This document shows positions 45,471 through 53,847 of a stretch of 64,000 nt of DNA, piece after piece. The stretch's first letter is position 1. Every line of letters starts with the position of its first letter. Source of the DNA: an uncultured bacterium (lineage in GTDB: Bacteria; Bacteroidota; Ignavibacteria; Kapaibacteriales; UBA4661); the NCBI GenBank assembly GCA_937899715.1, contig CALCNX010000084.1, positions 62,001 through 126,000 on the forward strand. The letters run 5' to 3'. Under the pieces are notes generated by a model. The model had not been told where the DNA came from. It saw only the letters and a program-made list of their open reading frames with translations, and did not search any database. Made by a program: the position numbers and the translations under genes.

Positions 45471-46619
45471 TTAGCTTTTGCGGTCATTGCGCAAAATTTG
45501 CCCTTTCCACTCAACACTGGATTTCAAGCCGAGAAATGGTGTCATTAGCTCCACAAGCAAGAAAAATGGCTCGGCAAGAGGTATTAAAAATACCTTTGCC
45601 GTTATATGTAATTCTGCGAACGCCGGATATGTGAGAACCATATCCGCAAGAACACGCACCGCCAGCAGTACTGCCAATAAGCCCCACGAAGCACTTCCTA
45701 ATGCAGCCATTAGCCCCAACCACATTGCCACAGACGACATTACAAACACTGCCCCGCGCCACCCCAGCGCTTTACCACCATTAACCCAACGATGATGCTG
45801 TTTGATAAATGCGCCAACATCAGGACAAGGAAGTGTATCAATTTGTGTTTCGTAAGCACAGATATACCGGGCTTCGTAGCCTGTAGCAGTCACAGCTTGC
45901 AAAAGTGCCAAATCTTCGGTTAGTGAAAAACGAATGTTTGGGTATCCGCCCAATTCATCGTACATTTGGCGACGAACACTGAGATTATTCCCAAAGCAGC
46001 CCAGTGGTTGCCCCAAGCCCACTCCTGCGCTCGCCATTGTGTTGTTGATGAGCCATTCCAACATTTGCATCAGGTCAAAAAAGCGTGAGCCTTTCGCCAA
46101 TGTATATGATGCAATTAAGCCAATACGCGGGTTTTGAAAGGTATGAGCAATAGCTGAAATCCATGTGGGCGGCACGGTACAGTCCGCATCGGTCATAAGA
46201 ACAAATTCACCCTGTGAGCGCATTATTCCTTGATGGACAGCACGCGGCTTACCCTGAAGATTTGTATTGGTACGGTCGTCAATGGTATTATGAACAACCA
46301 AATTCGGAAACCGCTCGTGGAGTGCTCGCAAAATATCATCAGTGCGGTCAGTAGAACGGTCGTTTACAATCACTACTTCAAAGCGCTCCGGCGGATAATC
46401 GCTCTGCATCAAAGAAAGCACACAGTTTTCGATGTTGTTTTCTTCGTTGCGGGCGGGCACAACAACGGATACAAATGGCGTAAACAATGACGGCATATCG
46501 TAGACAATCCTTTTTTTGCGCTCCCGCCAAGCACCCAATGCAAACACAAGCGTCCGCAAGCAATACACCACAATAGCAGTTACAACCAGAATGTGAACAA
46601 GACGCTCAATCTCAGACAT
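45471..46619 (-). CDS. membrane glycosyltransferase, GT2 family
   Basis: 382 residues from ATG 46619 (frame open to 46676). N-terminal membrane helix, then a GT-A catalytic domain: VVVPARNEENNIENCVLSL, IVNDRSTDRTDD, DXD as TDADC, TEDLALL and QHHRW, the full D,D,D,QxxRW pattern of processive-type GT2 enzymes. Two or three C-terminal helices follow. It transfers a sugar from a nucleotide donor on the cytoplasmic side to a lipid or polysaccharide acceptor. Acceptor and sugar are unknown; no polysaccharide cluster surrounds it. Confidence 0.9.
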   Translation of the reverse strand: MSEIERLVHILVVTAIVVYCLRTLVFALGAWRERKKRIVYDMPSLFTPFVSVVVPARNEENNIENCVLSLMQSDYPPERFEVVIVNDRSTDRTDDILRALHERFPNLVVHNTIDDRTNTNLQGKPRAVHQGIMRSQGEFVLMTDADCTVPPTWISAIAHTFQNPRIGLIASYTLAKGSRFFDLMQMLEWLINNTMASAGVGLGQPLGCFGNNLSVRRQMYDELGGYPNIRFSLTEDLALLQAVTATGYEARYICAYETQIDTLPCPDVGAFIKQHHRWVNGGKALGWRGAVFVMSSVAMWLGLMAALGSASWGLLAVLLAVRVLADMVLTYPAFAELHITAKVFLIPLAEPFFLLVELMTPFLGLKSSVEWKGQILRNDRKS

Positions 46620-46732
46620 AGTAATCGGGAATCGTGATAAAAACAAGAACGATGAAATTACTATGATTTCTGCCAAAAAAAACTATGCTCGTGCAAAATC
46701 TTGGTAACACGCCAAAAGGTGCTTGAAATAAG

Positions 46733-46785
46733 AAGCCCCCAGCTCTGTACGGAATGTTAGTATCCGACACTTTTGCTGGAGGCTT
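46733..46785 (-). terminator. hairpin after the LRR gene
   Basis: AAGCCCCCAGC (46733-46743) pairs with GCTGGAGGCTT (46775-46785) with one mismatch, and an inner CGGA/TCCG can also pair. Read leftward it is followed by CTTATTT, a weak T-rich tail, 43 bases after the LRR stop. Confidence 0.55.
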
Positions 46786-46827
46786 AATATGTTTTAGAGC
46801 AGACTATCCGATAGACAAATGGTGCTG

Positions 46828-47622
46828 TTAGTAGTTAAAGCGAACATCAGTCGAGCGAAGCATATTTTCAATTCTGCGCAGTTCGGTTTCCGAAATTGGG
46901 TTTGCGTTCAGTTGAATCATCTCAAGATTTTTAAGTTTACTCAATGTAGTTGGCAATTTATCAATCTTGTTGAAACGCAAATTAAAGATACGGAGCTTTG
47001 TTAGTTTTGACACATCTGTCGGCACTTCGGTGAGGCGATTGCCGCCAAAGTCCAAGATAGCGAGGCTGCTCATCCCGCATACTTCTTTCGGAATCTTGGT
47101 AATTTGATTTGCCGTAAAGTACAATACTTTCAGGTTTTTCAGTTTTGCGATAGACGCTGGTACTTGTGTAAATTCATTTTTGCCAAAATCAACGGATTTG
47201 AGTTTTTTGAGATTGGCAAACTCAGCCGGAACGGTCGTCAATTTGTTACCGTAAAGGCTAAGTGTGTGAAGGTTCACCAATTTGCCGATTTCAGGTGGCA
47301 ACACAGTAAGATTCTTCTCGTGCAAGTCCAAAAATTCTACGTTCTCCGGCTCTTTCAGAGCATCTTCAATGGACTCAAAGCGTTTCGCATTTTTTTGTAG
47401 CGAATCCAGTACACCCATTTCGGGATCGGGTTTACGGTCGGGTGCAAGCGCAGCAGGCTTGCCACCTGATTCTGTTGGCAGTGTCGCTTGGGTGGTGCTT
47501 ACTTTCTTTTTTGCTTTTTTGCTAGCGGTGGATTTTGCTTGTTGTGCTTGTGCATTGTTCGGAGCGATGCTTACTCCAAAGAGTAGCGTGCAGGTGATAA
47601 TGCCGGAAAGAATACGCTTCAT
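46828..47622 (-). CDS. secreted leucine-rich-repeat protein
   Basis: 264 residues. Signal peptide 1-26, a Lys/Ala/Thr-rich linker (about 28-75), then about seven 23-residue leucine-rich repeats (about 92-255) of the pattern LxxLxxLxLxxNxLTxVPxxIxK, the PS/Shoc2-like bacterial class. LRRs bind proteins; the partner is unknown. AAGGAGAT precedes the ATG, and a GTACAT/ATGTAC palindrome lies 35 bases upstream of the ATG. Single gene with its own hairpin terminator. Confidence 0.88.
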   Translation of the reverse strand: MKRILSGIITCTLLFGVSIAPNNAQAQQAKSTASKKAKKKVSTTQATLPTESGGKPAALAPDRKPDPEMGVLDSLQKNAKRFESIEDALKEPENVEFLDLHEKNLTVLPPEIGKLVNLHTLSLYGNKLTTVPAEFANLKKLKSVDFGKNEFTQVPASIAKLKNLKVLYFTANQITKIPKEVCGMSSLAILDFGGNRLTEVPTDVSKLTKLRIFNLRFNKIDKLPTTLSKLKNLEMIQLNANPISETELRRIENMLRSTDVRFNY

Positions 47623-47656
47623 GCGTTTACCATCTCCTTCAAAGTGAAACGAAATA

Positions 47657-47670
47657 GTACATTGATGTAC
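47657..47670. promoter_or_regulatory. 14-bp palindrome upstream of the LRR gene
   Basis: GTACAT-TG-ATGTAC, a perfect 6-2-6 dyad located 35 bases from the LRR start codon in its probable promoter or leader. A regulator site is possible but unsupported by any second copy. Confidence 0.25.
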
Positions 47671-47738
47671 AGTAGTTGTTGATTTTTAATAGAGCGTGTA
47701 AAGCTATCTTTTCATCTGCTTATGAGTCTTTAAGAATT

Positions 47739-48152
47739 TCAGTCTTTCCGTTCGGCTGGCTCACAGAGTTCCATCAGCACACCATTCGTAGATTTTGGAT
47801 GCAGAAAGGCAATCATCATGTCGTGGGCACCTTTTTGCGCAGTGGTGTTAATAAGCTGCACACCGCCAAGCGCAAGACGCTGTAATTCTTCGTTCACGCC
47901 TTCGGTTGTAAAAGCAACGTGATGAATGCCTTCACCCCGCTTTTCGATGAACTTTGCTATCGGAGAGTCTGGATCAGTAGGAGCGGTAAGTTCTACCAAA
48001 ACATCACCAACTTTGAACGAAGCCACATCTACTTTTTGGTCGGCGACAGTTTCGCGGTGGAACGATTCTACACGAAAAATCTTTTGAAAGAGATCCATGC
48101 TTGTCTGCAAGTCGCGGACGGCAATGCCAAGATGATTCACACCACTAATCAT
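47739..48152 (-). CDS. mce: methylmalonyl-CoA epimerase
   Basis: 137 residues, VOC superfamily with two beta-alpha-beta-beta-beta modules. Metal ligands by family: His7 (VNHLGIAV), His in GEGIHHVAF and Glu near the end in GVLMELCEP. Length and the LTAPTDPDSPIAKFIEKRG block match epimerases that convert (S)- to (R)-methylmalonyl-CoA in propionate metabolism. No mutase subunit genes lie in this window. The uridylyltransferase gene upstream is 49 bases away on the same strand, with no metabolic link. Confidence 0.92.
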   Translation of the reverse strand: MISGVNHLGIAVRDLQTSMDLFQKIFRVESFHRETVADQKVDVASFKVGDVLVELTAPTDPDSPIAKFIEKRGEGIHHVAFTTEGVNEELQRLALGGVQLINTTAQKGAHDMMIAFLHPKSTNGVLMELCEPAERKD

Positions 48153-48201
48153 AATAGTCTTTCAATCGGTAAGAAAAACACAGAGTTTATGCAACCTGAA
48201 T

Positions 48202-48966
48202 TCAGGCAGGTTCTCCTTGTAGAGTCTGCTCCATGATGCGCTGCGCCTCGGCAAGTTGGTCTATGGTGTTTATGCCCAGAACCTCAGTGAAAGCATCGCA
48301 TTTCCATGCTATAACACGTTCACCATGCCCGCGAAGAATACTGATGATGTCGGTCAGATAGTATTCACCTTGTACATTGGAGTTTGAGACTTCTCGCAGT
48401 GCCGTAAAGAGGGAGGATGCGCGAACAAGATAAATACCACTGTTAATTTCGGTAATGGCGCGTTCAGACTCGCTTGCGTCTTTATGCTCTACGATACGCT
48501 CGAAGTTGCCTTCTATGCGCACAATGCGCCCATAACCCGCAGGATTCGGAGCATCAACGGACAACACTGATACTACCGCTCCGCTAGCACTATGAGCATC
48601 GGCGAAGGCGCGTAACGTATCTGCACGAAGCAACGGTACATCGCCCGAAAGAATCAGAACATTGCCTGCAAAGGTGCCTAAAAGATGCTCTGCCTGCTGT
48701 ACTGCATGACCTGTGCCAAGTTGTACGTCTTGATGAGCATATTCCAAACGACCGTAAAATGCTGTACTGAGATAATCCATCACCGATTCTTTTTGAAAAC
48801 CGACCACAGCAATAATCCGCTCCGGTGCAAGCGATTCAGCTTGATGAACAACATACGCAATCATCGGCTTGCCGGAGAGTTCAAACATTACTTTTGCTTT
48901 GTCTGGATTATTCATCCGCGTACCTTTTCCGGCAGCGAGAATGATGACAGCAAGAGATTGGGACAT
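48202..48966 (-). CDS. GlmU-like UDP-GlcNAc uridylyltransferase domain protein
   Basis: 254 residues with the nucleotidyltransferase fold of GlmU: LAAGKGTRMNN (nucleotide loop), KVMFELSGKPMI, QLGTGHAV, LILSGDVPLL, GYGRIVR, EINSGIYLV and GEYYLTDII. The C-terminal left-handed beta-helix acetyltransferase of normal GlmU (total about 450) is absent and not encoded beside it. It probably makes UDP-GlcNAc (or a related UDP-sugar) from the sugar-1-phosphate; the acetylation step would need another enzyme. Confidence 0.88.
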   Translation of the reverse strand: MSQSLAVIILAAGKGTRMNNPDKAKVMFELSGKPMIAYVVHQAESLAPERIIAVVGFQKESVMDYLSTAFYGRLEYAHQDVQLGTGHAVQQAEHLLGTFAGNVLILSGDVPLLRADTLRAFADAHSASGAVVSVLSVDAPNPAGYGRIVRIEGNFERIVEHKDASESERAITEINSGIYLVRASSLFTALREVSNSNVQGEYYLTDIISILRGHGERVIAWKCDAFTEVLGINTIDQLAEAQRIMEQTLQGEPA

Positions 48967-49163
48967 GAAAAGAACAAAATGATGTGCAAAATTACGAAAT
49001 TTGATGGGTGAAGCAGCAAAAATCCTGTGTTAAAGAATGTTAAGGTACAATCTGACACAAACGAGTATATCGTTGTAAAATCATCGGTAACAGGTTTTTT
49101 ATTTCTGCTTTTGTAGCCAACTTTGCGAAAGTAGCCAAGACTACAAAGTTATGACAATTTTAT

Positions 49164-49194
49164 TTGCTGTACAAATTTTCGCAGATAAGTTGTA
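49164..49194 (+). promoter_or_regulatory. Bacteroidota-type promoter
   Basis: TTTG at 49164-49167, a 19-bp spacer, then TAAGTTGT at 49187-49194, close to the TTTG / TAnnTTTG consensus of the Bacteroidota primary sigma factor. It would start transcription near 49200, about 95 bases upstream of the next ATG. The rest of the 328-base gap (48967-49294) holds the divergent promoter of the uridylyltransferase gene, not resolved, and an imperfect repeat GTAGCCAA near 49120-49140. Confidence 0.5.
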
Positions 49195-49294
49195 AATTCG
49201 CGCAGCCAAAGTAGTATTACTGCTTCGCCTATTCCATTAGCAATTTATCTATACTCATCATTCTTTTCAGATGCTCCGGAAAGGACAAACGTTT

Positions 49295-49624
49295 ATGCGT
49301 ATTTCTCTTGCAAAACTGGCTCACGCTCGAAGTGGCGACAAAGGCGATGCTGCAAATTGCGGTGTCATTGCTTTCAAAGAAGAGTGGTATCCCATTGTGC
49401 GCGATGCGCTCACGACCGAGCGTGTCAAAAAACACTTTGAAGGTGTGTGTCTGGGCGAGGTTGACCGCTATGAACTCCCTAACATTTGGGCACTAAATTT
49501 CGTCCTACACAACACCCTCGGCGGCGGCGGCACAGTTTCCCTCAAATTGGATGCGCAAGGTAAAACAATCGCCTCAGCAATGCTGATGATGGAAATTGAC
49601 GTGCCGGATACGTTGGTAGTCTAA
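49295..49624 (+). CDS. AtuA-related C-terminal-domain protein (ferredoxin-like fold)
   Basis: 109 residues from ATG 49295 (an ATG at 49271 is also in frame; AAAGGA at 49279-49284 favours 49295). The opening LAHARSGDKGDAANCGVIAF, then ALNFVLHNTLGGGGTVSLKLD, is the signature of the small protein found alone or fused to AtuA in acyclic terpene utilisation and related acyl-CoA loci. Exact function is unknown. It is the only gene of its unit and converges on the subtilase gene with four bases between stops. Confidence 0.8.
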   Translation: MRISLAKLAHARSGDKGDAANCGVIAFKEEWYPIVRDALTTERVKKHFEGVCLGEVDRYELPNIWALNFVLHNTLGGGGTVSLKLDAQGKTIASAMLMMEIDVPDTLVV

Positions 49625-49628
49625 CAAT

Positions 49629-51470
49629 TTACCGCACCACATTCACCAAACCGCCCCGCACCTTGCCTCCCGCCTCCAAGCGATAACCATATACGCCGCT
49701 TGGAAGCCCAATGCTTTGCCAAACTAACTGATGCTGACCCGCAGGAAGCATATTATCCACGACCGTTTCTAGTGCGGCACCCAGCAAGGTGTATATCGTT
49801 AGCCTCACATTACTCGCCGTTGGCAACGTGAGCGTGAAAGTAGCGTCGTCACTCGTCGGATTGGGATAGATGGTTTCGACTATCGGCTCTGTCCCATTCG
49901 TTTCTTGAACCATACTCATATCTCGCAGCGCTTTTGCCGCCTGCACGGCAGCGGCGGCGTTTACCCGTCCCCAACCGTAATACATATCCCACCCTGGCGC
50001 GTCTTCGCTCGCGGAGCCTACACCATCAATAGCCGTATTTTTCAGAATAGTACGAACCTCGTCAAACGTCAGCGTTGGCTGAACGCTCAACATTAGAGAT
50101 ACAATACCACTGACGATGGGTGTTGCTTGGGACGTACCGCACCAATTCGTCACAGCACCATCGGTATTTCGGTAGCCGGAAACTTGTTCACCTGGTGCGA
50201 CAACATGAAGATGCGATCCAAAGTTACTGCCACTGGTGGTGCTAAAGCAAAAGGGTACTGCACGAGCGCCCTGATTATTAATTGCTCCGACGGCAATAGA
50301 TTCGGGAAACGCTGCCGGATAGTACGAAACATTGTTATTCGTGTTCATCATGCATACCACCACAATAGCACCTTTGCTGTGCGCATAGATTATTGCATCT
50401 CCTAAAGCACTACTTAACCCCGAGCCACCAACACTCATATTGAGAACCTTTGCTCCTTTGTCCACCGCAAAGCGTATTCCATTTACCCACCAAGAATACT
50501 GCCCTGAATTGCTGCTATTAAGAATTTTGACAGGTAAGATTTTACAATTCCAATTTACACCTGCTATTCCAACGCCGTTATTCCCTTTTGCTGTCGCAAT
50601 ACTCATCACATTAGAGCCGTGTCCATGGTCGTCGGTCGGGTCGGCATCATTATACGCATAGTCGTAACCCGCCATCAAGCGCCCTGCAAAATCCGGCATT
50701 GCCGCAGCTCCCACTGGCTGACCGGAATCTAATATCGCCACAATCACAGAATCCGTTCCCTGAGTAATGGACCATGCGGCAGGCAGGTTGGCATCTGCGC
50801 CTGCCTTCCCTATTTTACCACCAATGTTTTGCCCCGTATTTTGCATCCCCCATTGCTGCGTGAAATACGGATCATTTGGTGTTAGCGCTTGCAACGATGC
50901 ACCTTTCTTCCCATTATCATTTCTCGGTGGCTCTTCCAAATTGATTGTGTATTCACTATGGACATATTCACCCGCACCATAGCCGATGTAATCAGGTTCG
51001 GCATAGTCAAGCGACTGTACAAGCACCTTTAGTGAGCTGTTTTGTGTGTTCAGTGTTTGTAGAAATGCTTGCACCTCGTATCCTGACCGCATTTCGGCAA
51101 CAAATATTCGGTCAAGACCGCATCTCAGCGCCTCTTTGTTGCTTTTGTCAATATTCGGACAAAGGTGCTGCACGCTTTCTACTCCCAATGTATGCGCTGC
51201 CACAAGCATTGGTGTAATGGATTTGTCCAGTTGCGCGAGATGAAGCACCTCTCCTTCGTTTTGGCTGCGCTCTTTTTGTTGCACCTGCTGTGTGCGCATG
51301 GATGTTTCTATCTCGTTCCATAGAGCAGACTCAGCTTTGATTTTCACGAGCAGCCGTGTGGGATGTGCAGGATGCTGAACTGGAAATTGAGCACGAACCA
51401 AAGGCGAAGCCATGCAGAACAATGCAAGGCAGCACATTATTTTCATGCACACAATGACAGATGTATTCAT
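49629..51470 (-). CDS. secreted subtilisin-like serine protease with T9SS sorting domain
   Basis: 613 residues. Signal peptide about 1-27; a pro-region (about 30-190); peptidase S8 domain (about 200-515) with Asp248 (AILDSG), His284 (DHGHGSNV), oxyanion Asn376 and Ser447 (GTSQATP). The last 85 residues form a type A T9SS sorting domain (YPNPTSDDATF ... GVYGYRLEAGGK ... VNVVR), directing passage through the type IX system and surface attachment or release. The domain is nearly the same as that of the next gene. Confidence 0.94.
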   Translation of the reverse strand: MNTSVIVCMKIMCCLALFCMASPLVRAQFPVQHPAHPTRLLVKIKAESALWNEIETSMRTQQVQQKERSQNEGEVLHLAQLDKSITPMLVAAHTLGVESVQHLCPNIDKSNKEALRCGLDRIFVAEMRSGYEVQAFLQTLNTQNSSLKVLVQSLDYAEPDYIGYGAGEYVHSEYTINLEEPPRNDNGKKGASLQALTPNDPYFTQQWGMQNTGQNIGGKIGKAGADANLPAAWSITQGTDSVIVAILDSGQPVGAAAMPDFAGRLMAGYDYAYNDADPTDDHGHGSNVMSIATAKGNNGVGIAGVNWNCKILPVKILNSSNSGQYSWWVNGIRFAVDKGAKVLNMSVGGSGLSSALGDAIIYAHSKGAIVVVCMMNTNNNVSYYPAAFPESIAVGAINNQGARAVPFCFSTTSGSNFGSHLHVVAPGEQVSGYRNTDGAVTNWCGTSQATPIVSGIVSLMLSVQPTLTFDEVRTILKNTAIDGVGSASEDAPGWDMYYGWGRVNAAAAVQAAKALRDMSMVQETNGTEPIVETIYPNPTSDDATFTLTLPTASNVRLTIYTLLGAALETVVDNMLPAGQHQLVWQSIGLPSGVYGYRLEAGGKVRGGLVNVVR

Positions 51471-51530
51471 AACACTACAAAAATAGAAGACTTACATTCA
51501 AAAGTTTATTGTTACAATTCTCACACCTTC

Positions 51531-53018
51531 TTACCGCACGACGCTCACAAAGCCGCTCTGTACCGAAGCACCGTCCACTTCCAGACGATAGCCGTACACG
51601 CCACTTGGCAAGCCCACGCTCTGCCACATCATGCTGTGTCGCCCCGCAGGAAACGGAGCGTCTGCCACCGTTTGCAGGATGCTCCCAAGCGTCGTGTACA
51701 CAGTGAGTTTCACACGGCTTGCTTTGGAAAGACTGAGAGCGAAGGTGACATCGCTGCTCGTGGGATTGGGATAGACGGCTTCCAGTAATGGCTGCACAAG
51801 GCTTTCGGTCTTGCGTACAGAGGTGACGGTGTATGCGTAGGAAACAGGCGGCATTCCGATTGCTTCTATACGCAAAAGCCCATAATTGCGAGCATCACAC
51901 GAATCATTCGCCACGTAGCGAATTAAAGGGAAGTTCTGCCCAATGGCTTGCGGCGTGTAGCGCAGCCACAATCGTTCCAATTTCGGCTGACCGCTTCGCC
52001 ATTCCACACGCAGGGATGGTTGCCATGTGCCGGTGGAAGAAAGCGAATACTCCACGCCCGGAGTGGCTTGCACACTCAGAAAACCGCTTGTGGCGGTACT
52101 GCTTGTTAGTATCGGGACAGAGGCGATAGTGCTTTGGTTTATCGGCATTTGACCAAAGGTAAATTTCACTCCTTCAAATTGTCGTTGCTCAAGAGAAATC
52201 CCCTCAATCTGCGATACTGACATACCCAAAACTGGTGATCGTGGCTGGACTAAAAAAAAGCATGGAGCAGACCAGCCAATCTTATCAGTTGCGATTATCG
52301 TACAGAGTACCGACCGACATAGATTAGCATTACTGGTAGGGTAAACTGCGTAATACAAAGTCGGTCTTGGATCTATGTTACCACCGACCAGGGTACTATC
52401 TAACTGCCTAAGCCGCATCCCTACAATGTCTGGCGCTTCTGACACTGCGCTATAACTCATCCCTTTTTGTGCTGGCGCAGTAAAATTGCTTTGAATCAAA
52501 ACATTATTATAACTCAAGAAAACAAACGGATAAGGACCATCTGGTCGCCAAAATGAAGATTCAAGTTCAATGCGGTCTTCGGTAGGTGTTTGTCCAGTAG
52601 GAATAGGAAGTGATTTATCTTGTATTTGGTTGATCACTATCGGCGGCACTGTCTTCGGCACAGGCATCGTGAAGCGCCATACTTCCGACCATGCACCAGC
52701 ATTTACGCTGTCTAGCTTCACACGGACACGCCAAAATGCCGTCAGTTCCGCAGGCACGTAAGGAAGCGATGTCCGGCGAATGGCGATTGTATTTTCCGTT
52801 GCACTGTACACTTGCACCGTCGGTATCGTAAACACACTATCCCATCCGACTGACACCTCGTAGCGAGAAGCGTTGGGAACGGCTGTCCACCGAAGGCGGA
52901 TGAGAGAATCGGCTACGAGTGTAGCATTGACAGGGCTTATCGGACGCGGCTGCTGTGCTGAGACAAACGAAACACTCGCCATAAACACAAGAAAAAGTAA
53001 ACTTGACACGATACGCAT
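51531..53018 (-). CDS. secreted fibronectin-like protein with T9SS sorting domain
   Basis: 495 residues from ATG 53018; the frame runs open to 53189 across the terminator, so that extension is not real. Signal peptide 1-21. A fibronectin type III-like domain follows (about 24-115: PVNATLVADSLIRLRWTAVPNASRYEVSVG), then a large unassigned beta-rich region (about 120-400), and an 85-residue type A T9SS domain at the end (YPNPTSSDVTF ... GVYGYRLEVDG). Probably a surface protein; no enzymatic motif is seen. It and the protease gene lie 60 bases apart on the same strand. Confidence 0.85.
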   Translation of the reverse strand: MRIVSSLLFLVFMASVSFVSAQQPRPISPVNATLVADSLIRLRWTAVPNASRYEVSVGWDSVFTIPTVQVYSATENTIAIRRTSLPYVPAELTAFWRVRVKLDSVNAGAWSEVWRFTMPVPKTVPPIVINQIQDKSLPIPTGQTPTEDRIELESSFWRPDGPYPFVFLSYNNVLIQSNFTAPAQKGMSYSAVSEAPDIVGMRLRQLDSTLVGGNIDPRPTLYYAVYPTSNANLCRSVLCTIIATDKIGWSAPCFFLVQPRSPVLGMSVSQIEGISLEQRQFEGVKFTFGQMPINQSTIASVPILTSSTATSGFLSVQATPGVEYSLSSTGTWQPSLRVEWRSGQPKLERLWLRYTPQAIGQNFPLIRYVANDSCDARNYGLLRIEAIGMPPVSYAYTVTSVRKTESLVQPLLEAVYPNPTSSDVTFALSLSKASRVKLTVYTTLGSILQTVADAPFPAGRHSMMWQSVGLPSGVYGYRLEVDGASVQSGFVSVVR

Positions 53019-53072
53019 AGATTCAGGAGAATTGTGAAGTGTTGAGCAAGAATTTACCTTCTCAATATACGC

Positions 53073-53108
53073 AAAAACGCCGAAAAAGAATACTCTTTCG
53101 GCGTTTTT
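53073..53108. terminator. strong bidirectional terminator at the end of the ribosomal cluster
   Basis: AAAAACGCCGAAA (53073-53085) and TTTCGGCGTTTTT (53096-53108) are perfect complements, so each strand has a GC-rich stem ending in T5. It lies 26 bases after the rplQ stop and before the next minus-strand gene, which must have its own promoter. Confidence 0.9.
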
Positions 53109-53133
53109 GTATTTTGGGCATTCGGCAGAGAAT

Positions 53134-53730
53134 TTATTCTGCTGCTTTTTCTTCCGGTGCGGCTTCGGCAGCGGCATCTTCGGCAACAACTTCCGCTTCT
53201 TCTACCTGCGCTACTGCGGCAGCCACGCTTGCGGCTACTTGCTGCTGAACGCGCTGCTGTGCGGGGTTTTGCGGAACGTCTTTGCGTTTTTTCTTGCGAC
53301 CAAGTGTGCGCTTGCCGTCTTGAGCTTCTGCCCAGTCAACCAATTCAATCACGGCTGTACGACCACCGTCACCATGACGAGTACCGGTTTTGATGATGCG
53401 GCAATAGCCACCAGGGCGGTTCTCGACAACGGGAGCAATAGCATCAAAAAGCTCTTGCAAAACAGCTTTGTCTTTGATGTAGCGCCCAACGGTGCGGCGT
53501 GCATGAACGTCAACGGTGTGACCGTTTTGCAGTTGGCCGGCTTGTTCAGCCAAGTACGCATTTTTCGCTTTGGTAATAAGTCGCTCTACGAAGGGGCGCA
53601 ATTCTTTTGCTTTTGCTTCGGTGGTAGCGATTTTTTTGTGCTGCAAGAGCGAGGTTGCCATGTTGTTGAGCATTGCTCTGCGGTGGGTTGCAGTACGTTT
53701 GAGTTTTCTGCCGGAACGTAAGTGTCTCAT
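53134..53730 (-). CDS. rplQ: 50S ribosomal protein L17, with acidic C-terminal tail
   Basis: 198 residues. The core (1-120) is standard: MRHLRSGRKLKRTATHRRAMLNNMATSLL, KAKELRPFVERLITKAK, GGYCRIIKTGTRHGDGG. From about 135 on there is a Lys-rich stretch, then an Ala/Glu/Val-rich tail to the end, which E. coli L17 (127 residues) lacks; tails of this type occur in Bacteroidota. L17 binds 23S rRNA near the exit tunnel. Last gene of the cluster, 117 bases after rpoA. Confidence 0.96.
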   Translation of the reverse strand: MRHLRSGRKLKRTATHRRAMLNNMATSLLQHKKIATTEAKAKELRPFVERLITKAKNAYLAEQAGQLQNGHTVDVHARRTVGRYIKDKAVLQELFDAIAPVVENRPGGYCRIIKTGTRHGDGGRTAVIELVDWAEAQDGKRTLGRKKKRKDVPQNPAQQRVQQQVAASVAAAVAQVEEAEVVAEDAAAEAAPEEKAAE

Positions 53731-53847
53731 TGTAGTTGAGTACGGAAAAAAGTGTGAATGATTATCGTCGAAAAGCCGTGCAAGAACGTTGCTGAACCGC
53801 TTTTCACAAAGCGCTATTTTTCAGCATTATCTTCTAACAACCATGCT

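Noticed and set aside
53019..53189. N-terminal extension of the fibronectin-like protein
   Set aside because: It would cross the bidirectional terminator, and a proper signal peptide begins at ATG 53018.
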